Counted from the first letter of the stretch, positions 34,831-47,900 are shown. The stretch is 64,000 nucleotides of DNA from Carya illinoinensis (GCF_018687715.1 NC_056758.1:12878001-12942000); one strand, 5' to 3'. Program-made: numbers and translations. The notes: a model not told the origin generated them from the letters alone.

Positions 34831-36014
34831 CTTGGGATAGCTTTTTAATTTATTTGCAGGCCATCAGGCCGAGTGATAGTTGCACTCGCCATTCGAAAAT
34901 TCTACTAACAGATCAGATAATCACTACGTGCAACGTCTGATCATGTGCCTATTCTACAAAGAACGTACGTTGCCCTAGAAACTGCGTTACACGAGGTTTC
35001 TTTTTCAACATAGCATGCACGCGAGGACGTTGAAAAAGGGGAAAAAACATTGACTAATAAACGTTTGTATCGCCCACCATGAAGACTCATAATATTCAAC
35101 AACTCCAACGGACCAACATAGCGTACGTTAATGACGCATGCAGGATTAACTAATATTAAACTTCCTAATTTTCAATAGTTCTATCAATGCGCGCATCTGT
35201 TTTCAAAATAAGAGATCTTTCCTGATGGAGTAATATCTCCCCGTACTTTGTCTTTGCAAATCGATCGAGATTGCATTAACTGCTTCCACACAACATGATC
35301 ATAAGAACAAAGCGAAAATTGATCATTTAGGGAAAACCCATTTTTGGCTTGCCCAGTTAGATAAAGCAGCTTATTTCCAGCTTTTAGCTCAAGGTTTTTG
35401 TGGGATGGATGCCCTAATTTACCATGTTATTGAAGTTGATATAAGTTCAAACCCTTTTTTTATGATATATATCCCTCTTAGTTCATTAGAAAGTACTTCA
35501 AATATTCCATATTGTTTCATCTTGTGTACATGCATGCAAAGAGTGACCTTGAACTCCCGTACCTCAAACAGGAACCTTAAAATATTGCTAAAATACTTAA
35601 AGTTCTTATACTCTTTGTTTGAAAGTATAAATTTTAAAAACTTTATTATTTAGATAGCTTAAGCTTAGGTTGTGGTGACCCATTTTTTATGCTTTTCCAT
35701 GCTCTCTAGAAGGTCTACTTGGCCAAATATGATTGGAACCCATATTTATTTTTTCGTAGAATTCTTTCTCTAGCTGTTATTATAGATTTTAAACTTTCAA
35801 GGCAGGAATATTAATTTTGTGGACCTAGGCAGCCATTTTAGACATTTGATGGCACCAATGATATTTTATAGCATGGTCTTACACCAATTTTCTCCGGTCT
35901 TCTTCGTTGCGTTTCTCATGTTGTCTTTAATTTCCCCCGGTTAGTCTTCGTACGTTTCTCATAAAGTCCCTAAATAATTCCCACTCACCTGCATGCATCT
36001 CTTACCACACTGAC
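34831..36014. other. Upstream region of second VQ gene
   Basis: No coding region is seen. Segments match the region upstream of the first VQ gene in order: GCAACGT...TTCTACAAA (34945-34965 against about 11550-11580), AGCATGCACG (about 35013 against 12925), and the GCATGGTCTTRC block (35872 against 13510). Confidence 0.55.
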
Positions 36015-36022
36015 TATAAAAA
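36015..36022 (+). promoter_or_regulatory. TATA box of the second VQ gene
   Basis: TATAAAAA lies 67 bp before the downstream edge of the leader and 74 bp before the ATG at 36089. Its flanks are conserved with the first copy. Confidence 0.7.
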
Positions 36023-36088
36023 GGAAGCACAAAATGCACAAGGAAATAAAGCAAGCCTAGGCCGCCTTCCCCCTTCTCATATCTATCA

Positions 36089-36304
36089 ATGGAAAAGAGC
36101 GAGCTTGGAAATCATCAATATGTACACCAGCCTAATACACAAAATCCCTCCAAAGTGAAGGGATCAGAACCTCCTATGAAGATTAAGTACATTTCCAGCC
36201 CCTTGTTGGTCAAAGCTAACAATGCTACGGAGTTTCGAGCAATCGTTCAAGAACTCACCGGCAAGAACTCGAGGATCGATACATTAAGTTTCTGCAATGC
36301 CTAG
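36089..36304 (+). CDS. VQ motif-containing protein (VQ1/VQ10-like), copy 2, shortened
   Basis: An intronless gene of 71 codons and a duplicate of the gene at 13749. FRAIVQELTG is at residues 49-58, preceded by KIKYISSPLLVKAN. The first 67 residues align with copy 1 with scattered changes. A TAG at 36302-36304 ends the protein 17 residues early. The rest of the ancestral C-terminus (TDHLGNPQQN) is still readable in another frame at about 36313-36363, so an indel plus the stop removed it. The VQ motif is intact, so WRKY binding may persist. Whether it is expressed cannot be told from the sequence. Confidence 0.85.
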   Translation: MEKSELGNHQYVHQPNTQNPSKVKGSEPPMKIKYISSPLLVKANNATEFRAIVQELTGKNSRIDTLSFCNA

Positions 36305-39300
36305 CTACTGTACGAATATGGTAACTGATCACCTCGGAAATCCACAACAAAACATTGTTCTGTAAAGCACGAGGATTGCAGGCTTTCGAGGGCTTTTCTT
36401 TCTACATGAATTTGAAGGAGATAATGTAATGAGTATATTGTTGCAGATCACCTTACAAGAATATTCTCGTCATCTAGCTCCTCCGCCTCGTGTCAGTACT
36501 TTTAAGATTTATTAAATGTTGTAAGATTCATTTTATGTGTTTTTCATTCACTTGAGGCCCTCAAGTTATTATTCGAACTTGAGGGACCATTGATCTATAG
36601 CAACGATCCCTTTAATAGTCCTTGTTCACTCTTTGGCAAATACCAAACATCTCAAGTCATTTGCATTCTTTTTTCTTTGAGAAGAATACTTAATAACACC
36701 TTGCAACAAGCTCTAGTACGAATTAACAAGATCACTTCATTGAAGTGGAGATATTGGCTCTTAGAAGCTCAAAGACATGTTTGGCTTAATCAAAGACTCA
36801 AATTCATTATCAGATTTCTAATTCACCACTACTATGCCAACCTAAAGAAATAGATACAAAATCCATAGTTATGAAGAGCTCCTTCAACTCACAAACCTCT
36901 CATTGGTCTGGTACTCTTGCCCCCAACCATTAACTCCCATCTCAAATCGAAGTTGGACAAATAGTTGAATCTCAACGATATTGTTATAAGTCCAGATAAT
37001 GAATATTGCAATCATTATAAGAGAAACGGATTTTTGTGACCAAAATTTTGCAACTAAATGACTATTTTCATTTTCGTCAAAAATAGTTCTTTTGGTTGTA
37101 AAATTTTGGCCATAAAAACTCCTTTTTTTTGTAGTAAATGTGATATTTATTGATAAATTAAAATTGCTTAAACAATATTCTGGTGGCCATGAACCGGAGG
37201 CTAAACAGTAATTAAGGTCGAATGGTCCAAGACGATGCTTTGGCATTAGTATAATTTTCAGATGCTCATCCATATAAATAAAAAGAAAGACAAATATTTT
37301 CATAGTTCAGCATAAATGTCTATGTCTACATGTCTTTTGAGGACAAATTCCACTATATTGAGTATTTTATAATCTCTTATGACCTCACTTTGCTCTCAAT
37401 ACAAAAGAGAAAAATAGGATTGAGGAGAGGTTAAAAAAGATGTCATCCCTGTAGAAGTTTGGAGAGAGCTGAGAGACAGAGAGGGTCACAAGAGTGTAGG
37501 GAAGTGTCCATGGTTGTTGAGGTCATCTCGTGTTATAAAAATCTGCTACATTCTTTAGAGTCATCGCTTTAATAGCTGAATCTCACTTGTTTTAAGCAGG
37601 GCGGCTAAGGGTAGGCGACTTAGGCAATTGCCTAAGGCCTCACCCCTAAAGGCCCCCATTTTCTTTTATATTTATATATATATATATATATTTTTTTTTT
37701 TTTCTGTCCTTTTTTTTTTCTTTTTCATTTCTTATAACCTTTTTAATTTTTAGTTATATTAGTCTTTTTTTATTTTTAGTTTTTCTTATATCTCCATGAT
37801 CCCCATTCCCTCACTTTAGACAATTAATTTATCTCATATTCTTTTTCATCCTTTAGCAGATTTTTATTTATTTTAAAATAAAATTTCATCTAAAACCTTA
37901 ATTTATATTGAGCCACCCATGATTTTAAGTCCTACTTTTTGTACGTCAGTCCACTACTCTTGGTTCTATCTATTCTTTGATTTTATTTTTATCCGTTGCC
38001 AGTCCTCAACGTTTCCTTTTATCCGTGACAACGGGCTTGATATAATTCTGCTTGTCTATTGAGATTTCTTAAATGAAAATTTTAAGTTTTAAGATGAAAT
38101 ATTAAAATATTATATTTTAATATTATTATTATTTTAAAATTTGAAAAAGTTAAGAAAAAGTTAAATTATTTATTATATTTTGTACGGAGATTTGGAAAAG
38201 TTGTAATGATGAGATGAAAATTTTATATTTGAGATGAGAAATCTTGATGGCCAAACCAAACTTTCACTTTATACCCAACAAAAATTATTATGGGAATTTC
38301 AAACAAAAGCTTGGAAATAGCAACCGATCAATTAGTTTTATTAATATGCCAATGGCTGCAATATTAAATAAAGGTAGAAGCAATTGCTGAGCCAAAACAA
38401 ATATATATGATTCCAAAGCAAATACCAAGGTACGTACCAAAACCCCTAATTGACATAAACTAATTAGAATAAAGCTAACGTGTCTGCTGTAAATGATCGC
38501 TTATCAATTTAATTTTTTTTATTTAATAATTAAGAAAATCACTTTTAGTATATTAGTGTATTTTTTAAATTTTTTAAAAATATTTAAATATATTTAAAAA
38601 AATATAAAAATAAAAATAACAAAAAAATAAACACTCAAAATTGTATTCTGCAGGATGCCCAACAGTCATTGCTGGACAGTAGCTTAGCATCACTCAACTA
38701 ATTATATAAGCTGCTACTATTAATTTAATGCCAATTTGTGATAAACTAGATCGAATTACTTGGTAAACCAAATAGAAATTGAACTAAGACTCATTGAAAC
38801 AATATTGACCCCGACCCGACAATTAATGACTCCAGATAAATAAAATAATAGACTTTCTCTCACAACAAACAAGACCTGACTAGCTCACATTAAGCAATGT
38901 AGGAGAAACAAAAGCCAAAAATAACAAGTACGTACGTGATAGACTTGTCTCTTCATATATAGAGAGCAAGGGTCTCCTCCGTCTTCCATTTCAAAATTAT
39001 ATATATATATATATAGCCCCTAATGTAAAACCATTTTTATCATCCCTAATCATAGCTACCACTGATGATGTGGCACATCATATGGGGGCCACCTCGCCTC
39101 ATGAGTACTTTAAGGTTGTAATGTAAAGTGACTGCTGGCACTGGATAGATTAATTGAATCTTGACTATATATTCATGCATGGAAAACCCATTTATAACGA
39201 AAAGCATGCATGCACATGGACCAACTTACTTTAATAAAAGAGTTTCCACATTTTAGTCAAGAGTACGTGCTCGAATATCGCACATAATAAATCTTTATGT

Positions 39301-39644
39301 ATATATATATATATATAATTATGTATATATATGTATAATTTTAATTATATATTCATAATTACATGATACATACATACTAGCTCAACCGTATATGCAATTA
39401 ATAATATTCTCCTTAATTTCGTTCCTTCTTTCTTTATTTCTTTGCTTTTTTAGTACTCTTTTAATTGTCTAGCTTCTGCTTTAGCCCCCAAACCTAGTAA
39501 AAGCATGCCAACAAGTGTAATTCTTCCTCTTATGATGCAATTGAGAGTAGAATTTTGAGAAGCCTCCCTCTTTGACCATTCTAAAGACAGCGGCCTATAT
39601 CTATCAAAGCTAACTTGCAATCCTTGCTCTTGTTTCCGATTCGA
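36305..39644. other. Intergenic, MITE relics and microsatellites
   Basis: Contains a 28-bp hairpin at 36558-36585, an inverted repeat at 37038-37111, a perfect palindrome at 37619-37636, a relic of the 25447 MITE family at about 38060-38270, and (TA)n runs at 37673-37692, 38998-39016 and 39300-39318. No gene is supported; the frames at 36590-36853 and 37303-36884 have no recognisable product. Confidence 0.45.
37619..37636. repeat. 18-bp perfect palindrome
   Basis: CTTAGGCAATTGCCTAAG, surrounded by GGCGGCTAAGG and GGCCTCACCCC, is the kind of GC-rich core seen in short dispersed plant repeats. Confidence 0.6.
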
Positions 39645-39965
39645 GTCGTGTCTGGCCGGTAGGTTATCACATATGAATATTTTATAATCTAACTCATTTA
39701 ATTAAATGTGTGAAGTTTCTTAACATCAACATCATAATTTCGTGTTGGGTTTACCAGTTGTCACAAAATTGTCAGCTCTTAACTGCGTTTTGTATCTTTT
39801 CAATATCATGTTAAATCAAGTTTAGTTTGTATATGAATGAACTGATCTAATTTGAACCATTTAATTAAAGAACTTAGACCTCTCAATTCAAATGGGCGAA
39901 TTTTGTATCAGGTTGATCATGTCAAGTTCAGTACTACTACTCTTTCAAAACCTGGTAGCCATGAC
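39645..39965. other. Short dispersed repeat relic
   Basis: Phrases such as CGAGTCGTGT and CGTGTTGGGTTTACCAGTTG are typical of a common plant hAT-like MITE, but the ends are not defined. Confidence 0.35.
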
Positions 39966-40615
39966 TGTAACACCCTCTCTCCTAGGGTTAAGAATAATGT
40001 TAATTTAGAAAAGAGATGGACCAAGATGCTACTCATCTTTAAATTTATTCTTCTTAATGAAGCACCATATACAAAATATTCCTTTTCATAAATAAAATGT
40101 ACTTTATATATATAAAAAAAAAAAAAATAGACCACATACGGAAGTATTTATCAAACATTATCAAATCTCATTCTATCAAAATCATAAATTAAAACCTTAA
40201 TACATGACATAGGCCTCTACCTCTTCTCCATGAGTGTGGCGTCCTAGACCCCCTCTGGTGATTTGGCAATAGTCGAGATGTGGGATGTTGGCCACTTAGG
40301 TCAAACACTCCAACACATTGTGACAACATAATATGTACATATTATGTGCAAGTTAATTCGCAGCTGAAAATATAAACAAATCAGTCATTAATTCTAACAG
40401 TACCAAGAAAATATAAAACTATATCTCCATGCAAAATATCCATAAGCCAAGGGTCTTTCAATCCCGAAATAAAAATAATACAGTCATCCAAATTTAAAAT
40501 CAAGCCAAATAATAATAATACATGTTACAAAGGGGGAAAAGACCCCAATCTTCACTCCTCAGACGAAGCCAGACCTCCATACTCGTACCCATCCTCTGCA
40601 TTGAGGAATTATATT

Positions 40616-40709
<94 letters not shown>

Positions 40710-41039
40710 ACGGTGGAGTCCAAACGATCTTAATACATGGGCGCCACGTGGCACCTTGCCTCTACCCTTGGCTAAAACTTCCCCCACTCCCTCTTCATAG
40801 TCCAAATAATTAGGATTTCTAAATCCTAGATTTCCTAGTGGCCGAATGTCACTAGTCCTTTTTGGATCTCATAGTGGGATTAGGCACCTATCTTTCTTTA
40901 AGATTGGTGGAGCCCATGTTACTTCCTATGTTTTTACCTCACCAATGCTTGAGCCAAAATCTATTTAGACTAAGGCCTAAATAATAAAAGTGACAAGTGG
41001 GGACTTGGCAAAAGTCCGGGTCATCACATCCTCCCCTCT
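39966..41039 (-). mobile_element. LTR of a Ty3-type element, minus orientation
   Basis: On the minus strand it starts TGTGATGACCCGG at 41039 and ends GTGTTACA at 39966. Just outside 41039 lies a polypurine tract (AAGAGGGGAGGA on the minus strand), so this is a 3' LTR with the interior beginning to the right. About 1,074 bp long, it contains a long (TC)n run. The matching 5' LTR is not seen in the window. Confidence 0.65.
40621..40706. repeat. (TC)43 microsatellite
   Basis: 86 bases of uninterrupted TC inside the LTR. It creates spurious Leu-Ser reading frames. Confidence 0.95.
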
Positions 41040-42590
41040 TAAGAAAAAATTTCGTCTTTAAAATCAACACCAAAATTAGAAGCAAAATTAGCTCATTTGA
41101 AATACCTAGTCTGCTAGTCATTGTCGAGACCTCGGATGATCAGTAGTGGTATCTGAGGTCTCAAACGTTGTACATTCCCTGACAAGAACTTCCAAGGTGT
41201 GGCTCGATTCGATCTCCTGGTTAAGCCGAGTACTCACAACCTTATAGCATCTCTTCATACTAATGGGTCATGTGGAGGTTGTCGCTCTTCATGTGACAAT
41301 GCTCGTCGTAAGAAAATGTTCCCGCTGAAATCCGCATCCAACATATGAGTGTGATGATACTCAAACTTTTCCGTCCGTTGCCAATGAGCTACAATCATTC
41401 GATCCTACATTTCTTGCCAATTCTTGCATCTATGCCCTCTCATATTTCTAATCCTCGCTACCAACAATGTGGACATAGGTGCTGTGATCTTAATTCGTGC
41501 CATGCCCTATTATCATGTGGTTGATATGAAATAACAACACCAAAAATTATAAATAGGTAGACATTCTTATTGCTAAATCATCCAAGAGTACAACCAATCA
41601 AACATAGCGTCTCTTAGCTATTCTATTGGCCTTAATGATTCTAAGAAACAAATAAGGATACTTAGTCCTCATTGAATCCTATCTTTCCCAAACTATTTTA
41701 ACTCAAACATTTTTACTACTATTCACAAATTATTTTACTATTATTCATAGATTTCTCGTCTCATTTCATTCTTAAGCATCCTAGTCTAAAAAACATTCAG
41801 AAATGGTGAATTTCAAAGTGGCACTTGATTTGAATTAAGATACTAGCCTTAAACGACCTATTGATACACCACGCATGTCACATTATTAAAATTGATTGTT
41901 ATGTTTCCTTTGTAATTGAGATTGTTGTAGATGACAGTTCAAGTTTAGAACAGAAAGCTAAAACACATGGCTTCTTGTAGTCATCGCATTTTTTGATTTT
42001 GCATTCAATTTACACTTATGAGAATAAATTGGAAATTACAAATAAATTATCATAAACATTACAAGAAAAGATAAAGATAAAGATATATTGTCAACACAAT
42101 GATATTAGTGAAGATCGACTATCTTCTCACTTATTTGTGGCACAAGGACAATTACGATTTTAGACTTTGCAAGATAAAAATGATCATCATTTTCTACTTT
42201 ACTTGTTCTATGTTGTCATAGATCTACAACTTGAATGGCTGAACAATCATTTTACAAAAGTAAATACAAAATTACTTCGATACATAATCATGTTAGTAAA
42301 TTAGTACCCCTTGTAGTGTCCACATATGAGATGAAGTTATAAGCAATTAATTAACTACCTATCACAAGCAGTTAACTTTCCTAAAAAAGTTAATTAACCA
42401 ACCCATCAGGAAACTCTTTAAATTATGAGAGTATTACATACGTTAGTTTTGTGAGTGTGGAAAAAGTAAACATACAAACATAGGCATCCCCCCTCTCTCT
42501 CTCTACAATTTCTTAGAGCAATCATCTTAACCTCTTAATCTTGAACTATGGAATTATCTTGAAGACTCTAGTAGCCTCCTAAGGGATGTA
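41040..42590. other. LTR-element interior remnant and intergenic sequence
   Basis: The first few hundred bases belong to the 3' non-coding interior of the LTR element to the left. No pol domain is found. A relic of the 25447-type MITE is at about 41640-41790. Confidence 0.35.
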
Positions 42591-42593
42591 TAT

Positions 42594-43582
42594 AGGGGTA
42601 AAAAAATTGGTGAATCGGACCGAACCGGTGGTTCAAAACTGGTTCAGTCCGATAACAATACATTTTTTTCAAAACCAGTCAGATTCCAATTTTCCTTTTT
42701 CTAAGACCGAACCAAACCGATTCATATATATATAATATAATATTAATTTTTTATATTATATAAATAAGTTTATATAATTTTTTTTGTTATATATAAAATA
42801 ATTTTATATTATACGCTAAATTGCTAATTAATATAACATTAAATTTTAAAATCCTATTATTCATTTATAACAATAATCTAATAACATAAATTAATGTAAC
42901 ATTTGATATTAAACAAAATTAATCTTTTAAATCTTAATATAACATTGATAATAACATTATTGTTAAAAAAATTTATTTTATAACATAAAACTTTAATCTT
43001 AAATATGAACATTTGATCATATGTTATTAATATAAACTATATATTAAGGATAAATACAGTTTATAGCATAATAAATTATAATATATATTCTTTTTTATAA
43101 ATACATTTCTATACATTTGATCATATACACTCAAATAAAAAATGTATATAACCTTCATATTATCACTAGCATATTATCACTAATATACATAATTAAATAA
43201 TATATCACGATATTATACTATTATACACACACACACACTAATACTAATACTAATCCACTATATATAAATAATTATATAAGTCACTATGGTACTAGTAGTT
43301 ATACTAATGCTATATCACTATATTATGATCACTATATTATTATATACTATAATATATATATGGTATGTTATATATACTATATTATATATACTATATATGT
43401 CTAATATACTGGAAAAAAAAAATCGAAAAAAAGGGGATCGAACTAGACTAGAACAGATAAAATCGGAAGTATCAGTTTAGGGGTGTAATTGGTACGATAT
43501 TGGTTCTTTAAATCTCAAAACTGGTGCATACTGGTTAAGTTTTAAATTATGTCCAATACAGGACCGCCCGTTACATTCCTAG
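42594..43582. mobile_element. hAT-like repeat (probable)
   Basis: The left end TAGGGGTAAAAA and the right end, reverse-complemented, CTAGGAATGTAAC recall hAT termini. The subterminal regions carry GGACCGAACCGG and similar motifs, and the 700-bp core is extremely AT-rich. No clear 8-bp target duplication is found, so the ends are tentative. Confidence 0.4.
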
Positions 43583-43619
43583 ACATTGAGGTGCAATTAC
43601 AACAATTTGACGTAGGCTG

Positions 43620-46600
43620 TAAAATGAGATATAACGACCTGAAAGAAATTCAAAAGATGAGCTTTTTTAGAATATTTATGGATTTCACGAATCAAGCAAT
43701 CTATTATGTTTTAGTCCATTAGCATAATCGGACCCCAATTCACTATGGTGATAGAGTTACATTTCTGTTTAATTAAGGTACTTAGGAGTATAAGTCTACG
43801 AAACGAATTAAATCATTAGACTCATGAATATTTAAGATTTTATGGTGCAATAAAAAGTTTTAAATTTTTCGGGTAACAGCTATTAAATCACCATGTAGGA
43901 TGTTCAAACACACTTAGGGTCACTAAGAAATTTTTCAGTTGGACACATGGCACAATCCTAGCCATCCACTTTGGAAAACCTAGGACACTTGTCAAGAAGA
44001 GAACAAAGTGTGATTCAAGCTTATCATCGTGCCTCTTACACTAAATAATATTTCATCCAACCAAATACTATTTAGTCAACCAAAATAGGGTTTCCAATCC
44101 TAATGAAATTCCAAACCATTGGAAGCCAACTAAAACTCTAAACCTGTTTAGGAAATCAAAACCCCAAATTGGTTTCCAGACACTAAAGTGGTTGGTTGCA
44201 ACTAACTGATTTCTCACTTGGTTAAATAACTTTCATGTGCAACTAACCCCTCAATTACACATTCTTATACCCTTAATCACTCCTTACATCTTGGTAATTA
44301 CATGGGAACCAAACCATGACCGAAACCCTAACTAAACTTCAAACTAGATGCATTTCGATTAGCCCCATTTAGTCACACTAAAACCACCCCTTTTGCCCAA
44401 GCTTCCTCCTCCTTACAAGCCCATATCATGGCTATCATGTCACCTCACAATCAGCCCCAAATAGTGCCATTTATGGTCACACAAACAAGTGAAGATCACC
44501 TCCCTTCATCCACTAGGCTACAGCAGAAACTCAGCCCCACTCCCATAAGCTTTTCACCCACTTTTCACAAGTCAAACTCACATAAAATGGTCACTCATTC
44601 AACCACCCACAAGTCAACCCCATTAAGACCCCATGCCACCCTCATTTATCCATCACTTTGAATCATTTTCATGCTCTTTTCCAAAGTGCAACCCAAAAGA
44701 GCTAGAAATATAATTTTCTAGGCCGTTTTGCTTCCTTGATTCTAGCCCTTGGTAAGTATTTTCTTGAGCTCTAACCTCTTCCATTTTATCTAGATTGAGT
44801 CTAGTTTATTTGGGTGGGTGTTGGTGAATATTTCTTGGAAGCTTGATTGATGAAAATGGAAAGTGTTAATATGATTATATGCTAAGTTTTGATTGGATCC
44901 AAAGCATGTTAGTATTTTTACAAAATAGTTTTGCATATTTTTTAAAACGTAGAAAATGATTGGTTCAAAAAGAATTGTGTTTGGTTTGGTTGTAATTTTA
45001 GCTCCAGAATTTCGATTCAATGGCTTTGATTTTTATAAATTTTATTCTTGGAGCTTAGGTCTATGGGTTTAGAATAAACTTTTGAGGAGTTATGTTTTAG
45101 AGCTTTGTTGAATTGATGATGAACATGCAAGAGTTTGTTTTGAACTCAATCTAGAGCTCTTGAGTTTGATAAATTGTTTGGATTAAATTTTTGACATGAC
45201 ATGCTAGATTTGATGCTTAGATCTAGTTAGAACTTGAAGGTGAGGTGTATGGTTATATTTTTTTCAACATTTATTGCATGAAAATCAAGGATCTAGTCAC
45301 TTTGTTTCAAGTCCATAAGCATACTTACTCAGTTTCACAATTTTCATGCAAACCAGTTGTGTTTTGTGAATTTTGGTTGATTATTCAAGCATTCTAGTAC
45401 CTAGATTTGAATGATGAACACTTTAGGAGAGTTATTTATAGACTTTTGGAGTCCTTGCAGCTGATATGAATGTACTAGACCAAGAACACTAAGATTTGGT
45501 TTTATTTTATCTATAATCCTAATGTTTTGGTATTTTCTTCAATGTAGTGAGTTCAAGTATTTATGAAATGTGTGATTTAATGTCTTAATATAGTTTAGAA
45601 CTAAGGATGGGATTCTTGGGAGTCGCTAAATTCAGTTAAGCATGTTAGTGTGTTAAATGGCCAAGTAGCAACAAAAAACATGATTTTAGCCTATACATGA
45701 TTTGGCCAAGTGATGTTTATCATAGTTGGGATTAGTTTTAAATTTTTCTGAACTTATATTTGGATTTAGGATGAAATTTACATAAGTGAAGAGGTAATTT
45801 TACAAATTTAGCTGTAAGTTAGTAAGTTTTATTTTATGAAATTTAACTGAAATACCATAACCTTAGAAAATATCTCATTTCAGCTTACTCCTTTTTACAC
45901 TTTGCCTACATTACACTACACTTCTGTAAGTTAACTTCTAACTTAATTACTCTCGATATTTTTACGTATGTGTGGTCATAAAAACTTTATATTCATGTTT
46001 ATTATGCTTGTTATAATTGTTTATAATAGGCCATGAATGTCACGTCATCATTTTCATTACATGATTATATGTTATGTGCCATGAGTACCACGTCTTCATT
46101 TCTATTATATGATTATCTATTACATGTCATGAATGCCATGTCATCATTTATGTTACATGATTATCTGTCACATGCCATAAATGTCACGTCATCTTTTATG
46201 TTATATGATTATCTGTTACATGTCATAAATGTCACGTAATCATTTCTGTTATATGATTATCTGTTACATGCCATGAATGACATGTCATATGCATTCATGA
46301 GTATTTCATGAAATATTTTTAAGTCATGCATAAGTATTTTATTTTATCACGACCCTAAGTGCTCTGTCATGAAATATTTTTTAGTCAAGTTAAATATTTA
46401 TCCAGCTAAATTGTATTTCAACCAAAGAGTATATAATTTGCTTGGTACTAATGTGAAGGCATGCATGCTGTAGAGTATTATGGTGAATGAGTAAAATCTA
46501 TCGTAATATAAATGATACTTAGTGTGAAGGCGTGTGAGCTATCTAAGTACTCCTATTCTTAGTTAGAATGCATGAATTTAGTTTAAACAAGCAGGCATGC

Positions 46601-47280
46601 CATATTCATATCAAGTCATGTTATTTCCATGTCTAGTCAAGTTATTTTCAAGTCATGTCATGCATAATCATGTTCATGTTCATCAAGTATACATGTTATA
46701 TTTATTGTCATGCATGATTATTTATCCTATTGGTGGCTTAGAAGATTTATTTGCTAAAATTTTATAAATCTCATTGTAGTAGTCTCAAGTATCATTTCTC
46801 TTGGGATGGTAGACAATGTGTCATGTAATGGAGGAAAAGCACATACCAAACTGGACGATGTTGAATAGACTGAAGAGATGCCTCAGCAAGCTCGTGGAAT
46901 AAATCCTTCAGTTTTTTGACGTTATTTTGGAAAACTAATAGTTTAGTTGCGTGAGCAGCTTAGCATTTAGATTAGTTTTACATTTATCTGTAACTAAGGA
47001 TTACAACTTTAGTACTGTGCTATTCTGTTTAAGACTGGTTGGATAATTGATGTGACTTTTGAATTTTTGGATGTGAATGGTAAATGATTATATTTTAGGA
47101 TTTAGCATTCTAGTTCATTAAGTATTGCTCAAAAAAAAAATTATCTATTGTAAATACTACATGTTGCTAAGTGCACTGCATCATTCACTGTCATGAACAG
47201 GGGTATGTGACCTTATGTTACATGTCTTTACACTTCAAGATCCATCAAAATCCTAAGTAGAATTTGGAAGTGTCACAGGA
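43620..47280. mobile_element. Large LTR remnant (tentative)
   Basis: A long non-coding stretch starting near TGTAAAATGAGATATAACG and ending near AAGTGTCACA, with the mixed composition and length of a large plant LTR. It contains a 48-bp minisatellite. The candidate ends lack a matching target duplication, so this is a weak call. Confidence 0.3.
46030..46290. repeat. 48-bp tandem repeat (minisatellite)
   Basis: Units start at 46030, 46078, 46126, 46174, 46222 and 46270, an exact 48-bp step. Each begins RCCATGAATGYCACGTCATC-like and ends GATTATCTGTTACAT. A 68-codon frame through it encodes a 16-residue repeat (SSFMLYDYLLHV) but has no other sign of coding. Confidence 0.95.
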
Positions 47281-47292
47281 GCAAAGTCCTAG

Positions 47293-47900
47293 ACTTTTTT
47301 TTATATATATATAAAAGCCAGTAGCCACACACATAGCGACTTCATTCCAAATTTATTAATAAGCTCTCACTTATGGCGGGGGAAAATCATGGTAACATCA
47401 TTACACTCGGGGGTTTACAAGATATATTGCTATACACTAACCCAAAATCACGTGTCAAAACAAGCCAATAAAATCATAATAAAACCAGCAAAAATCAAAT
47501 TCTAACAAGCCTAGAACAAATAATCATCAATACTTGAAAAACTTAAACAAACCTGAATAATAAAAAAAAAAACAAAAGAAACAAAGCAAACTGACGCTCT
47601 TATTCTATCCATAAGCACCTTATTGACTGCCTATAGGCGAATAGCATGAAGACCAACTTTATCAACTTTCAGAATCCCTTTTAGCAAATGAGGCACTTCA
47701 TTGTAAGTATTCCACCTACCATTTTTTTGATTTGGAGCCCAACATGCCAAGAAATATGCTCCTGTATTTCCTTCTCTATAAATATGTCTTACCTTAATTT
47801 CCAAGGTAGAGAGAATAGTTTGTATCTTTTCCCAATAATCTTCAATAGTCCCAAACTTGTAAAACCTTATCTAACACAAAAAATGTTTAAATCCAAGTGA
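47293..47900 (-). pseudogene. LINE 3' end (RNase H remnant)
   Basis: The minus strand reads YREGNTGAYFLACW followed by NEVPHLLKGILKVDKVGL, the end of a plant LINE RNase H domain (RE-x-N-x-AD-x-LA then P-x-x-L-x-G-x-L-x-x-D). It then runs through an untranslated tail to a T-run on the plus strand at 47297, i.e. a poly(A) end. The conserved Asp of the AD-LA motif is lost. The element is cut at its 5' side. Confidence 0.65.

Noticed and set aside
36884..37303. 139-codon minus-strand ORF
   Set aside because: No domain is recognisable; it spans an inverted repeat and probable transposon relic.
40522..40813. Leu-Ser repeat proteins
   Set aside because: They arise from (TC)n microsatellites; the same applies to 48351-48803.
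42586..43591. 8-bp hAT target duplication around the hAT-like repeat
   Set aside because: The flanks do not match; only the terminal motifs support the call.
46033..46239. Small protein with 16-residue repeats
   Set aside because: It is a frame through an exact 48-bp minisatellite with no start context, domain or conserved neighbour.
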